Shown here: one piece after another, positions 1 through 14,428 of the stretch
Numbering within the stretch: the stretch's first letter is position 1
Layout: each line of letters opens with the position of its first letter
From: an uncultured beta proteobacterium
GTDB taxonomy: Bacteria; Pseudomonadota; Gammaproteobacteria; Burkholderiales; Burkholderiaceae_C
Direction: 5' to 3'
DNA: 43,547 nucleotides
Assembly: GCA_903845345.1 (NCBI GenBank)
Contig: CAIMXF010000016.1
Span: 1-43,547, forward strand
The notes under the pieces: model-generated
Database searches by the model: none
What the model saw: only the letters and a program-made list of their open reading frames with translations
Told to the model about the DNA's origin: nothing
Made by a program: the position numbers and the translations under genes

Positions 1-1
1 G

Positions 2-55
2 CTGCGCGCCGCGCGCGCGCAGGAACAGCTGGCCGCGCTGGAGTCGGGCAGTTGA
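2..55 (+). CDS. prfA: Peptide chain release factor 1, C-terminal end (partial)
   Basis: Frame from nt 2 reads LRAARAQEQLAALESGS* and its stop overlaps the prmC start; prfA-prmC is a conserved gene order. Confidence 0.7.
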   Translation: MRAARAQEQLAALESGS

Positions 56-894
56 CGACGGTCGGCGCCGCGCTGCGCGACGCGCGCTTGCGCGGCGTGC
101 AGCGTCTCGACGCGCACCTGCTGCTGGCGCACGTGCTGGGGCAGTCGCGCGCGTGGCTGCTGGCGCATGGCGACGACGCGTTGTCCGATGCGCAGGGCGC
201 CACCTTCGAGGCGCTCGTCGCGCGCCGCGCGGCCGGCGAGCCGTTCGCCTACCTGGTCGGCGAACGCGAGTTCCACGGCCTGGCGCTGGCCGTGAACGAG
301 GCCGTGCTGGTGCCGCGTCCGGACACCGAGACGCTGGTCGACTGGGCGCTCGACCTGTTGCAAGGCGAGTTGGGCGGCATCGAACACCCCGCGGCGCTCG
401 ACCTGGGCACCGGCAGCGGCGCGATCGCGCTGGCGCTGAAGAACGCCTGCCCGCGCGCGCGGATGTGGGCGGGCGAGCGCAGCGCGGGCGCGCTCGCGGT
501 GGCGCGCGCGAATGCGCAGCGCCTGGCGCTGGACGTGCGCTTCGCAGCGGGCGATTGGTGGGACGCGCTGGCCGGCGCGCCGGATGCGCCCGTCTTCGAC
601 CTGGTCGTCAGCAACCCCCCCTACATCGCGGCCGACGACCCGCACCTGGCGGCGCTGACGCACGAGCCGTTGTCCGCCCTGGTGGCCGACGACGACGGCC
701 TGGCCGACATCCGGCGCATCGCCGACGGCGCACGCGGCCGGCTGCGCACCGGCGGCTGGCTGCTGTTCGAGCATGGCTGGGCGCAGGCCCTGGCGGTGCA
801 GGAGATCCTGCAGCGATCCGGCTTCGGCGAGGTGCGCACGCGGGTGGACATCGAAGGCCGGCCGCGCTGCACCGGCGGCCGGCTGGGCGCCTGA
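52..894 (+). CDS. prmC: Peptide chain release factor N5-glutamine methyltransferase PrmC
   Basis: 280 aa; YLVGEREFHGLALAVNEAVLVPRPDTETLVDWAL, DLGTGSGAIALAL and the NPPY motif (VVSNPPYIAADD). TTG start overlaps the prfA stop. Confidence 0.95.
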   Translation: MTTVGAALRDARLRGVQRLDAHLLLAHVLGQSRAWLLAHGDDALSDAQGATFEALVARRAAGEPFAYLVGEREFHGLALAVNEAVLVPRPDTETLVDWALDLLQGELGGIEHPAALDLGTGSGAIALALKNACPRARMWAGERSAGALAVARANAQRLALDVRFAAGDWWDALAGAPDAPVFDLVVSNPPYIAADDPHLAALTHEPLSALVADDDGLADIRRIADGARGRLRTGGWLLFEHGWAQALAVQEILQRSGFGEVRTRVDIEGRPRCTGGRLGA

Positions 895-1091
895 GCCTCT
901 CTTTGTAAGGCCTGCGGCCGACGCACGCAAGCGTCGAAACGACGCTATCGTCACAACGTCTCTGCAAAGTCACAGGAGGTAATGAGACAGGCAAAAGCCC
1001 TTTGTTTGCCGATATCTCCAGCACGGCAATAGGCGTAGCATCGATTTTCTGGAGTCTGGTTTTTTGCCTTCGAGGCACTCGGGAGCCGACC

Positions 1092-1628
1092 ATGGGACAT
1101 GCATATTCGACAGGGCGACGCTCGCGCGCCGGCCGCCAGGTTGCCGCACTGGCGATCCTCGCGGCGTTGACGATGGGTGCCCGGGCCCAGGGGACGGCCT
1201 TGCGCATCGAAGAAGGCGCCTATCCGCAGCACACTGCGGCCGAGTATGCGCTCACAAACAACCGCTCGACCGGCGGCAGCCTGCGCGTCTTCAGCGACTA
1301 CTACTTCTTCGACTCGGCCCAGGCCAACCTGGGTCCGACCGTCGGCAGCGTCGTCGGCGGCCTGCGCGCGAGCACCGGCGTGGTGGGCCTGTCCCAGCCG
1401 CTGTCGCTGTACGACGCCCGTCCCGACCCGCTGCAAAGCCTGCCCTACATCGGCCTGGGCTACAGCCATCTCTGGTTCAACAGCCAGCTGAGCCTGAACG
1501 CCGACTTCGGCCTGGCATCCCAGAACCACGGCCACGGCTTGTTCAGCAGCGCCAGCACGCTGGACGACGCCAACGGCCAGTTGCACTGGGCGCCGGTGAT
1601 GGCGGTCAACGTCCGCTACTCGTTCTGA
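1092..1628 (+). CDS. Small outer-membrane beta-barrel-like protein (hypothetical)
   Basis: ATG at 1092 gives a signal peptide (AALAILAALTMGARAQ), alternating hydrophobic strands and a C-terminal Phe (VNVRYSF*) typical of OMPs. Confidence 0.6.
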   Translation: MGHAYSTGRRSRAGRQVAALAILAALTMGARAQGTALRIEEGAYPQHTAAEYALTNNRSTGGSLRVFSDYYFFDSAQANLGPTVGSVVGGLRASTGVVGLSQPLSLYDARPDPLQSLPYIGLGYSHLWFNSQLSLNADFGLASQNHGHGLFSSASTLDDANGQLHWAPVMAVNVRYSF

Positions 1629-1736
1629 GCGCCCTGCCGGTGCGCCGGGGGAAGCCTTTGGGGTGCGAAGACAAGCCGTTTGGCTTATAAACGCAGGATC
1701 CGCGCCAGCGTGCGCCTCCTTTCGAATTGCACTGCC

Positions 1737-2048
1737 ATGTCCGACGTCCAGCAACGCATCGATGACCTCGTGAAGAACAACCACATCGTGTTGTTCATGA
1801 AAGGCACCGCCCAGTTTCCGCAATGCGGTTTCTCCGGCCGCGCCATCCAGATCCTGAAGGCCTGCGGCGTGACCGACCTGAAGACGGTCAACGTGCTCGA
1901 GGACGGCGAGGTGCGCCAGGGCATCAAGGAATACGCCAACTGGCCGACGATCCCGCAGCTGTACGTCAACGGCGAGTTCGTCGGCGGCTCGGACATCCTG
2001 ATGGAGATGTACGAAGCCGGCGAGCTGCAGCCGCTGCTGGCCGCCTGA
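1737..2048 (+). CDS. grxD: Monothiol glutaredoxin, Grx4 family
   Basis: MSDVQQRIDDLVKNNHIVLFMKGTAQFPQCGFSGRAIQIL with the CGFS active site; WPTIPQLYVNGEFVGGSDI. Confidence 0.96.
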   Translation: MSDVQQRIDDLVKNNHIVLFMKGTAQFPQCGFSGRAIQILKACGVTDLKTVNVLEDGEVRQGIKEYANWPTIPQLYVNGEFVGGSDILMEMYEAGELQPLLAA

Positions 2049-2110
2049 GTTGGGCGCCGCCCGGCCGCCGGCAGGCGCTCGCGCCGACGTCTGCAGGAGG
2101 TAGGCTTCCG

Positions 2111-2680
2111 ATGGACAAGGCTCCGGCGATCATCGTCGGCATCACGGGCGCCTCCGGCGCCGCGTACGGCGTGCGCCTGCTGGATCGCCTGCGCGAGCTG
2201 GGTGCCGAGACGCACCTGGTCGTCACGCCGTCCGGCGTCATCAACGCCCACCACGAACTGGGCCTGTCGCGCGACGATCTCGCCGCCAGGGCCACGCACG
2301 CCTGGCCGGTCGGCGACATCGGCGCCTGCATCGCCAGCGGCAGCTTCGGCGCGCAGGCGATGGTGGTGGCACCGTGCACGATGAAGTCGCTGGCGGCGAT
2401 CGCGCTCGGCTTCGGCGACAACCTGCTCACGCGCGCCGCCGACGTCATGCTCAAGGAACGCCGCCGCCTCGTGCTGATGGTGCGCGAGACGCCGTTCAAT
2501 CTCGCCCACCTGCGCAACATGACCGCCGTCACCGAGATGGGCGGCGTCGTGTTCCCGCCGCTGCCGGCGTTCTACAACAAGCCGCAATCGATCGCCGAGA
2601 TGGTCGACGACACCGTCGAGCGGGTCATCGAGATGCTGGGCGTCAGCGGCGCGGCGCCGAGGCGCTGGAACGGCCTTTGA
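2111..2680 (+). CDS. ubiX: Flavin prenyltransferase UbiX
   Basis: MDKAPAIIVGITGASGAAYGVRLLDRL; MVVAPCTMKSLAAIALGFGDNLLTRAADVMLKERRRLVLMVRETPFN. Confidence 0.95.
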   Translation: MDKAPAIIVGITGASGAAYGVRLLDRLRELGAETHLVVTPSGVINAHHELGLSRDDLAARATHAWPVGDIGACIASGSFGAQAMVVAPCTMKSLAAIALGFGDNLLTRAADVMLKERRRLVLMVRETPFNLAHLRNMTAVTEMGGVVFPPLPAFYNKPQSIAEMVDDTVERVIEMLGVSGAAPRRWNGL

Positions 2681-2725
2681 GACCGCGCCGGGGCTGCTTC
2701 GCAGCGCTGAACGGCCTCTAGACCG

Positions 2726-3390
2726 TCAGCGAGACGCCGGCGCCGACGCCGGCTTCGCCTGCGGATCCGTCCACTCCCAGCGCTTGCGCGCGCCGAGCAC
2801 CATGTTCGGATACGCCGCCTGACCGCGGCTGCCGTTGTAGCGGCCCAGCGCCATGAACAGGTCGCCGTTCTCGATGTCGAGATAGTGGCGCAGGATCACG
2901 CAGCCGAAGCGCAGGTTGACCTGCATGACGAACAGCCGCGCGGCGTCGCCGTCGCCGATCTGGCGCGTCCAGAACGGCATCACCTGCGTGTAGCCGCGCG
3001 CGCCGACGCTGCTGATGGCGTACTTGCGAAAGCCGCTCTCGGCCTGGATCAGTCCGAGCACCAACGCCGGCTCCAGGCCCGCGCGTTTGCTCTCGTACCA
3101 GACGGTCTGCAGGAACTCGATGCGCTCGTGGCCGTCGCTCTTGTTCTTCTTCAGGCGCTCGCTCATCGCCCCGAGCCAGCGCAGGTAGGCCAGGCGCTCC
3201 TGGATGTCGGCGAAGTGCAGCTCGGGCGGCGGCGCGGCGCTGGCGATGGCGGCGCTCAGCGCGGTGCGCACCGCGTCCGCCAGCGGCTCCTCGATCTGCG
3301 CGCCCGCTTGCGCGCGCGTGACGCAAGCGAGCGCGAGCGCGCCGGCGACGAGGCCCGCGACGGCGCCGCGTCGAACCGGCCCGGACAAGC

Positions 3391-3394
<4 letters not shown>
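2726..3394 (-). CDS. Lytic transglycosylase (SLT domain)
   Basis: Signal peptide, then [36 protein letters not shown] (ES, GxMQ-like motifs). ATGA overlap with the upstream proS. Confidence 0.88.
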
Positions 3395-5136
<1,742 letters not shown>

Positions 5137-5264
5137 GGGCGCAAGGTTACCGGGTTGTCATCAAGGAATCACGAATCCTGCCGCCGCATGCGGAAAAACG
5201 CGAACTCGTGTTTTGTGTACCGCCAGTGCAATAATGTCGACAGTTAAAGAATCGGGGTCAGATT

Positions 5265-5888
5265 ATGCTCGACCGAGAGGGCTTCAGGCCCAACGTCGGC
5301 ATTGTGCTGCTCAACTCGCGCAACCAGGTGTTCTGGGGAAAGCGTCTGCGAACGCATTCCTGGCAGTTCCCGCAAGGGGGCATCAAATACGGCGAGTCGC
5401 CCGAGCAGGCAATGTTCCGCGAGCTCCACGAGGAAGTGGGGTTGCTGCCCGACCACGTGAAAATCCTGGCGCGCACCCGCGACTGGCTGCGCTATGAAGT
5501 CCCCGAGCACTACATCCGCAAGGACGCGCGCGGCCACTACCGCGGCCAGAAACAGATCTGGTTCCTGCTCAAGCTGCTGGGCCGCGACTCCGACATGAAC
5601 CTGCGCGCCACCGACCACCCCGAGTTCGACGCGTGGCGCTGGAACGACTACTGGGTGCCGCTGGACGTCGTCATCGAGTTCAAGCGCGGCGTCTACCAGC
5701 TGGCGCTGACCGAGCTCGCGCGCTTCCTGCCCAAGACCAATTATCACAACCGCTACCTGCGCGGCGGCCCGCGCGGGCCACGCGATGACCACGACCCGCC
5801 CGGCGACCTGCCCGACGATGTCGTCGCCAACGGCGATGGCCGGATCGAGCCGCATCCACCGGCCGCCGACGACCTGGCCGCGCACTGA
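5265..5888 (+). CDS. rppH: RNA pyrophosphohydrolase (Nudix)
   Basis: [28 protein letters not shown]...[28 protein letters not shown] (Nudix box). Confidence 0.95.
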   Translation: MLDREGFRPNVGIVLLNSRNQVFWGKRLRTHSWQFPQGGIKYGESPEQAMFRELHEEVGLLPDHVKILARTRDWLRYEVPEHYIRKDARGHYRGQKQIWFLLKLLGRDSDMNLRATDHPEFDAWRWNDYWVPLDVVIEFKRGVYQLALTELARFLPKTNYHNRYLRGGPRGPRDDHDPPGDLPDDVVANGDGRIEPHPPAADDLAAH

Positions 5889-5987
5889 CGCGACGACAGG
5901 ACACACGACGCCGCGCCGGCCGCAGAGCCGGGGAACGAGTGGGGGATCGCGCCGGCCACGCCGGACGCGAGGCCGAGGCAGGACGAC

Positions 5988-6512
5988 TTGTTGCGCGATA
6001 GCCAACGTGCCTTCGTCGCAAGAGCGCTCGCGTGCGCGCTCGCCTGGAGCGCGCACGCGAGTCGCGCCGCCGACGCGGCGGCCCCCGCGGCCAGTGCAGT
6101 GAAACCCGGCGGCCAGGGGCCGCTGTCGGAACTGCGTGCGTCGGCCGATCGCGGCGACCGCGTCTCGCAATACAACCTCGCGCGTCGCTACCTGTGCGGC
6201 ACCGGCGGCGCCGACAAGGACGATGCGCAGGCGCTCGGGTAGCCGACGAATTCGGCCACCCGGGGCACGCCCGAGGCGCAGGACGCGCCGGGGATCCTGG
6301 TTTCGTCCGGGCGCGGCGTCCCGCGGGACGACCAGAAGATGTGCGAGTGGTTCCAGACGGCGGCGCAGCAGGGCGACCCGCACGCGAAGGCGAGCCTCGG
6401 CGCGCGCTACGAGACCGGCCACGGCGTCGGCCGGATCGCTCCCAAGGCGTTCCAGGGGTATCGCAAGGCCGAGGAACAGGGCAGCGCGGTCGCGCAGAAC
6501 GAGACGCCTTGA
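5988..6512 (+). pseudogene. Sel1/TPR-like repeat protein interrupted by an in-frame TAG
   Basis: Signal-peptide-like N-term, LSELRASADRGDRVSQYNLARRYLCGTGGADKDDAQALG then TAG at 6240; the same frame continues PTNSATRGTPEAQDAPGILVSSGRGVPRDDQKMCEWFQTAAQQGDPHAKASLGARYETGHGV...NETP* with further Sel1-like repeats. Confidence 0.65.
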
Positions 6513-6566
6513 TGGCCAAGTCGCTCGGGCGCGACTGCGGTCCGGGCCGCTGAGCGCGCGGCGCGC

Positions 6567-9336
<2,770 letters not shown>

Positions 9337-9378
9337 GGTGCATTAGCTCCTGTGCAATGAGTTCGGGCGAATCGACGC

Positions 9379-9690
9379 TTACGCGTTGATGGCCGAGATC
9401 TCGAGTTCGGTGAAGTGCTGGCGATGACCGCCATGCTTCTGGTAGTGCTTGCGACGGCGCATCTTGAAGATGCGAACCTTGTCGTGCCTGCCTTGGGCAA
9501 CCACGGTAGCCTTCACGCTTGCACCCGCGACCAGGGGCGCGCCGACCGTCAGTTCCGCGCCGTTGCCGACTGCGAGAACCTGATCCAACACGATTTCCTG
9601 GCCAACGTCCGCAGCAATCTGTTCTACCTTAATCTTTTCGCCGGCAGCAACCTTGTATTGCTTGCCACCGGTTTTTACGACCGCGTACAT
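9379..9690 (-). CDS. rplU: 50S ribosomal protein L21
   Basis: [25 protein letters not shown]...[26 protein letters not shown]. Confidence 0.98.
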   Translation of the reverse strand: MYAVVKTGGKQYKVAAGEKIKVEQIAADVGQEIVLDQVLAVGNGAELTVGAPLVAGASVKATVVAQGRHDKVRIFKMRRRKHYQKHGGHRQHFTELEISAINA

Positions 9691-9978
9691 AGATGACCTT
9701 TCAGTTGACTTCATCGCCGTCCGACGGCTTGGCCGGCGCTGCCTGCCTCCCGGACGACGCGGTCGAAACTTGGCAATTTCGAGGGAGTCGCCCCGGCCAG
9801 GAACGTTCCACATGTGGTCATGCGGTAACACCCGGCCCAGGCACGCTTGGACCGCCATTGGTCGGCGAAGCCCTCGATCATATCATCGAGTGCTTGAAAC
9901 GTCAAAGCAGGTGGCAAGGACAGACGGCGGGGCCTCCGGCCTTCCTATAATGGCCCATTCCCCCTTCCGCGAACCGTC

Positions 9979-10962
9979 GTGAACGCCCCCCTCACCCACG
10001 CGCCCTTGCCTGCCGATCCGATGGCTGCCGAAATGCAGGCCGTCGACGACGTGATCCGTCGCCGGCTGACGTCCGAAGTCGCGCTGGTCGACCAGATCGC
10101 GAACTACATCGTGGGCGCCGGCGGCAAGCGCATCCGCCCGCGCCTGGTGCTGCTGTTCTCGCGCGCGCTCTCGTTCGCGGGGGACAGCCGCTTCGAGCTG
10201 GCCGCGATCATCGAGTTCATCCACACCGCCACGCTGCTGCATGACGACGTCGTCGACGAGTCGGCCCTGCGCCGCGGCCGCGCCACCGCCAACGCACTGT
10301 TCGGCAACGCGGCGAGCGTGCTGGTGGGCGACTTCCTCTATTCGCGTGCGTTCCAGCTGATGGTCGGCGTCAACAGCATGCGCGTGCTCGACGTGCTGGC
10401 CGACGCCACCAACGTGATCGCCGAAGGTGAAGTGCTGCAGCTGATGAACATGCACGACGCCGACCTGGCCGTCGAGGACTACCTTCGCGTGATCCGCTAC
10501 AAGACGGCCAAGCTGTTCGAGGCCAGCGCCCGGCTGGGCGCGGTGATCGCCGGCGCGCCGCGCGACATCGAGGACGCCTGCGCCAACTTCGGCCGCTCCC
10601 TCGGCACGGCATTCCAGCTGATCGACGACCTGCTCGACTACGAAGGCGATCCCGCGGCGCTCGGCAAGAATGTCGGCGACGACCTGCGCGAGGGCAAGCC
10701 GACGCTGCCGCTGCTGTTCGCCATGTCGCACGGCACGCCCGAGGAGGCCGCGCTGATCCGCCACGCCATCGAGCAGGGCGAGGTCGAGCGCCTCGGCGAG
10801 ATCGTGCAGGTGGTGCGCCGCACCGGTGCGATCGACGCGACGCGCGAGGCCGCGCGCCGCGAGGCCGACCATGCGCGCGCCCAGCTCGCCGCGCTGCCCG
10901 AGTCGGACGCCAAGTGCGCGCTTCTGGAGCTGTGCCTCAAGTCGGTCGAGCGCTCGTCCTGA
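9979..10962 (+). CDS. ispB: Octaprenyl/polyprenyl diphosphate synthase
   Basis: GGKRIRPRLVLL, LLHDDVVDES (DDxxD-type) and QLIDDLLDYEGD motifs; divergent from rplU-rpmA as commonly seen. Confidence 0.92.
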   Translation: MNAPLTHAPLPADPMAAEMQAVDDVIRRRLTSEVALVDQIANYIVGAGGKRIRPRLVLLFSRALSFAGDSRFELAAIIEFIHTATLLHDDVVDESALRRGRATANALFGNAASVLVGDFLYSRAFQLMVGVNSMRVLDVLADATNVIAEGEVLQLMNMHDADLAVEDYLRVIRYKTAKLFEASARLGAVIAGAPRDIEDACANFGRSLGTAFQLIDDLLDYEGDPAALGKNVGDDLREGKPTLPLLFAMSHGTPEEAALIRHAIEQGEVERLGEIVQVVRRTGAIDATREAARREADHARAQLAALPESDAKCALLELCLKSVERSS

Positions 10963-11126
10963 CGCGCGCATGGCGCCGGCGCTTGCCGGAGCCCTGAAAA
11001 ATGTGCGAGAATCCTTAGCTCAGCGAAACGGTGGAAACCAAAGCAATCAGCCGGATCGAGCGAATGTCCGGAAGGACAGCCCGCAAGGGCACCGTCAGAG
11101 GCTTCTTTCAGGCTTCGCTGAAACAT

Positions 11127-11203
11127 CGGGGTGTAGCTTAGCCTGGTAGAGCGCTACGTTCGGGACGTAGAGGCCGGAGGTTCGAATCCTCTCACCCCGA
11201 CCA
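11127..11203 (+). tRNA. tRNA-Pro (anticodon CGG)
   Basis: CGGGGTG/CACCCCG acceptor stem, TAGCTTAGCCTGGTAGAGC D-arm, CTACG-TTCGGGA-CGTAG anticodon arm, GGTTCGAATCC T-arm, encoded CCA; 77 nt. Confidence 0.95.
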
Positions 11204-11232
11204 GAATTCTCCTTGTATATCAAGGACTTGCA

Positions 11233-11256
11233 GAAGCCGCGGAGACGCGGCTTTTT
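11233..11256 (+). terminator. Rho-independent terminator after tRNA-Pro
   Basis: AAGCCGC-GGAGAC-GCGGCTTTTT: GC-rich stem followed by a T-run. Confidence 0.7.
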
Positions 11257-11364
11257 GCATTTCTGGTGGGTTCTGTTCCACAAGACCGAGATTGGTCGGC
11301 ACAGGCACCCGAGAAAATAGACCTGGGTTGCTTCAGGCATCTCCCTCGTCAACTGGGGATGGCC

Positions 11365-11690
11365 ATGGCAGATCGCACCATCGCTCCCGCTTCCTAGTCA
11401 GCGTCAAGAACCGTGACGAACTCACGGAACACTTCCCCTTCGACAAGCTCCCGGCCGTCGAAGCCTGCATCGCGGCACTGAAGGCGCAAGGCTTCAAGTC
11501 GCGCGTCGGGAAGTTCGACGAAAAGCTGGCTCGTTCGCATCCGTGAGACAGGTCACAAGGCCATTGGCGCGACCTTCCCAACGCGTGAGCTGGCGCAGGG
11601 CTTTCTGGAGCGCACCACCAGCGAGCGCCGGCTGGGACTCTTGTCGACTACACCCTCTCACTGAAGACCAGCGTCGCCGACCACCGTCAT
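11365..11690 (+). pseudogene. Decayed site-specific integrase-like N-terminal remnant
   Basis: MADRTIAPAS / RFLVSVKNRDELTEHFPFDKLPAVEACIAALKAQGFKSRVGKFDEKLA / VRIRETGHKAIGATFPTRELAQGFLERTTSERRLGL / VDYTLSLKTSVAD read across three frames separated by at least three apparent frameshifts, immediately downstream of a tRNA. Confidence 0.5.
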
Positions 11691-11726
11691 CGCACTGCAC
11701 CGCGAAGCAGCTGGGTGCCTTGCTGG

Positions 11727-12137
11727 TCAGCTCGCTCGCGAATAGAACGCGTCGACGGCCCCCTGGTCGGCTTGGAAAAGCTCTATGCGCTTCTTGCGCC
11801 GGCCTTCGAACTCGAAGGCAATCGCCTCGGTCCAGCTCAAGCTGGCGCCCTGGATGGTTGCGTGATTGCGTGTGGTCAACATCACCTTGCAGTCGTTGAC
11901 AAGCCACAACATGTCAGAGACGCCATAGGTTCCGCCCGTCATCTGCATCAGTCGAGCAAAGTACGCCATGACCGCGTCGGGCCCCACATGAAGTCCGCTC
12001 AGGACGTTGCTGCCTGGCACGCTGTAGACGACATCCGGCGCGAAGATCTCGCGCGCCTCGTGGAAGTCTTGTTGCGCCATGGCTGCCTGGTAGGCCACGA
12101 TTCTCTTCACCAGCGGGTGTGAAAGAGCTCCGCTCAT
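11727..12137 (-). CDS. Nuclear transport factor 2 / SnoaL-like family protein
   Basis: MSGALSHPLVKRIVAYQAAMAQQDFHEAREIFAPDVVYSVPGSNVLSGLHVGPDAVMAYF: NTF2-fold pattern. Confidence 0.75.
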   Translation of the reverse strand: MSGALSHPLVKRIVAYQAAMAQQDFHEAREIFAPDVVYSVPGSNVLSGLHVGPDAVMAYFARLMQMTGGTYGVSDMLWLVNDCKVMLTTRNHATIQGASLSWTEAIAFEFEGRRKKRIELFQADQGAVDAFYSRAS

Positions 12138-12148
12138 CGTTGTATCCA

Positions 12149-13039
12149 CTATCGATCTCCCGACTCGGGCTTCAGCACCTCCTTCAGCGACGCAGCGAGA
12201 TCGTTGCGTCGCGGCTCCCATCCGAAGTCACGCTGCGCCTTCGCGGCGCTGAAATGCTGGCTGACGGCCAACGCGGGCGCGAAGAACCCATAGGCGCTCT
12301 GCAGCGTCTGTTCATCGGCGGCGAAGGGGGGCGACAGCGTCCAGACGTCGGACGCGATGTCGAGCAGCTTGCCGATCGACACCGCAGGGCCCGCCGCCAG
12401 GTAGGCATGCCCCCCGCCCGGTCCGCGCTCCAGAACATGAGCGATGAGCTGGGCCCAATCCTCGACATGCACCGTCGACCAGAGCTGGGTCCCGGTGCCC
12501 GGTAACGGCAAGGAGCCCCGCTGCGCCGCGGCGCGCGCCAAGGCCCCCGGGATCATGGCGCCCTTGCCGCCATGCACCATAGAGGCGTAGACCACGAAGG
12601 ATCTCGGGCCACTGCCTCGTGCGGCGGCGAGCACCGACTCCTCAAGCCTCGCCTGCTGCGCCAGGAACGGCGGGGGGTGGAAGCCGGAAGATTCGTCGCG
12701 CACGGCCGTCGCGGTGTCGCCGAAGACCAGTGAGCCACCTTGCATGGCGAAGGCCTGATCCCCCTTGATGGCCGCCAGAACGGCCGACACCGCCCTGGCG
12801 TTGAGCGCCGCGAACTCCGGCGTGGGCGCCGATGCAAAGTGTCCAACTGCGTCGAAGCGGGACGCAATACGCGCGAACTCGTCCGGCCGCGCGAGGTCTG
12901 CTGCCACCGGCTGCATACCGGTGGGTGCCGGTTCGCCGGCGCCGCGCACCATCGCAAAGAGCTGATGCCCGTTGCGCATCAGATGCCTGGCGACGTGGGA
13001 CCCAATGTACCCCGTCGCACCTGTCAGAAAAATCCTCAT
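12149..13039 (-). CDS. NAD(P)-dependent epimerase/dehydratase (extended/atypical SDR)
   Basis: MRIFLTGATGYIGSHVARHLMRNGH with the GxxGxxG Rossmann motif. Confidence 0.85.
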   Translation of the reverse strand: MRIFLTGATGYIGSHVARHLMRNGHQLFAMVRGAGEPAPTGMQPVAADLARPDEFARIASRFDAVGHFASAPTPEFAALNARAVSAVLAAIKGDQAFAMQGGSLVFGDTATAVRDESSGFHPPPFLAQQARLEESVLAAARGSGPRSFVVYASMVHGGKGAMIPGALARAAAQRGSLPLPGTGTQLWSTVHVEDWAQLIAHVLERGPGGGHAYLAAGPAVSIGKLLDIASDVWTLSPPFAADEQTLQSAYGFFAPALAVSQHFSAAKAQRDFGWEPRRNDLAASLKEVLKPESGDR

Positions 13040-13144
13040 GCCATATTCCGAAAAGTTGCTGCGGATCCACTGTAAGAGCGGCAACGAACGGTGGCGTACA
13101 GTTTGCCTAAACACTGGCTTTAGTCAAACAAGATGAGGTGATCT

Positions 13145-14053
13145 GTGACCTCGGGACCCTCCTGGGACAATTTGCATGCGTTTCTCGACATCGCCCGGTC
13201 ACCGAGCCTGGGAGCGGCCGCGCGCCGTTCGGGGGTCACCACATCCGCGATGAGCCAGCGGCTCAGCACAATCGAGAAGCAAGTCGGAATGCAGCTGGTC
13301 CACCGCTCGTCGAGAGGGCTGAAGTTGACCGAGGCCGGCCAGGCCTTGCGTGCGGGTTGCGAGCAGATGGAGCGGGCCGCCCAATGCCTCCTGGACGACG
13401 GGGGACGCGAAGGCCAGATGCGAGGCTCCGTTCGTCTGAGTTGTCCAGTCGGACTTATTGATGCACTCATCGTCCCGATGCTCACCAAGCTGCTTCTGCG
13501 AAACCCTGGCGTCAGTCTAGAGATCGTGGCCAGCGACGAGCATGTCGACTTGAAGAAGTTGGGCATCGACGTGGCCCTGCGTTTCGGCTGGACGCGTGAC
13601 GGCGACTACTTCGCCAAGAAGCTGGCGTCGTTCGAAGAATTCGTTTGTGCGTCTCCCGAGTACCTGCAGCGGCGAGGCCTGCCCCAAAGGCCAGAAGACC
13701 TGGCCGCTCACGACTGGATCGGCTACGCTGGCTTCGGAGCCCGACAACGCCTGACCTTCAGGCATCGCACGGAGTCGTCCGTACGGGTGTCGATCGGCTG
13801 TCGCGTTCTCACGTCGAGTTCGACGTCAATCGCGCATTGGCTGTGCGCAGGCGCCGGAATCTCGCGACAACCAGCGCCCGTTGTGCAGTCGCTGATTGAA
13901 GCGGGGCGGGTGACGAGAGTACTGGCTTCATGGGAGCTTCCCGGCCCTTCGTTGTATGCGGTCTACAACAGGACAACGGGTGCCCCGCACGTGCGCGAGA
14001 TCGTGTCCTTCCTTGGTCAGGAGATGCGCTCGGCCACGATGTCGGGGCGGTGA
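13145..14053 (+). CDS. LysR family transcriptional regulator
   Basis: N-term HTH: FLDIARSPSLGAAARRSGVTTSAMSQRLSTIEKQVGMQLVHRSSRGLKLTEAG. Divergent from the SDR gene; GTG start. Confidence 0.93.
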   Translation: MTSGPSWDNLHAFLDIARSPSLGAAARRSGVTTSAMSQRLSTIEKQVGMQLVHRSSRGLKLTEAGQALRAGCEQMERAAQCLLDDGGREGQMRGSVRLSCPVGLIDALIVPMLTKLLLRNPGVSLEIVASDEHVDLKKLGIDVALRFGWTRDGDYFAKKLASFEEFVCASPEYLQRRGLPQRPEDLAAHDWIGYAGFGARQRLTFRHRTESSVRVSIGCRVLTSSSTSIAHWLCAGAGISRQPAPVVQSLIEAGRVTRVLASWELPGPSLYAVYNRTTGAPHVREIVSFLGQEMRSATMSGR

Positions 14054-14428
14054 GCGCCTCGCAGCGCCTTCACGCAATACCCTCGCAGGGAATCAGGCGG
14101 CGCGCCCGAACGGGTGCTCGCCGGGCAGCCGCCACTTCATCCGTGAATCCGACCTGCGGCCGACCAACCCCATTGCGGGCCAGCATGCACGTCGTGGCTG
14201 ACCTCAGACGGTGTCAGTGGCGCGGCGGATTCGCCCGGGCTGCGTGAAACACAAAGAAGCGTGGTTTCTTGCTCGCATTTCTTCCGCGCAAAGCGCTGTT
14301 TCATAGGCAATCTATGGGTAGCTCGAAGAGATAGGCATCGCATGGCGCGACGGGGAACGACACCTCGACCGGGTCAGAGACGCTCTCGAACCGGGGTAGG
14401 CGACCGTGGGTTACCAAGACGATCCCGA

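Noticed and set aside
14054-14428. c-di-GMP riboswitch (GEMM) near GGDEF genes
   Set aside because: Looked here and upstream of 20300, 40836 and 41248 for GEMM-like conserved motifs and saw none; a covariance-model search would be needed to be certain.
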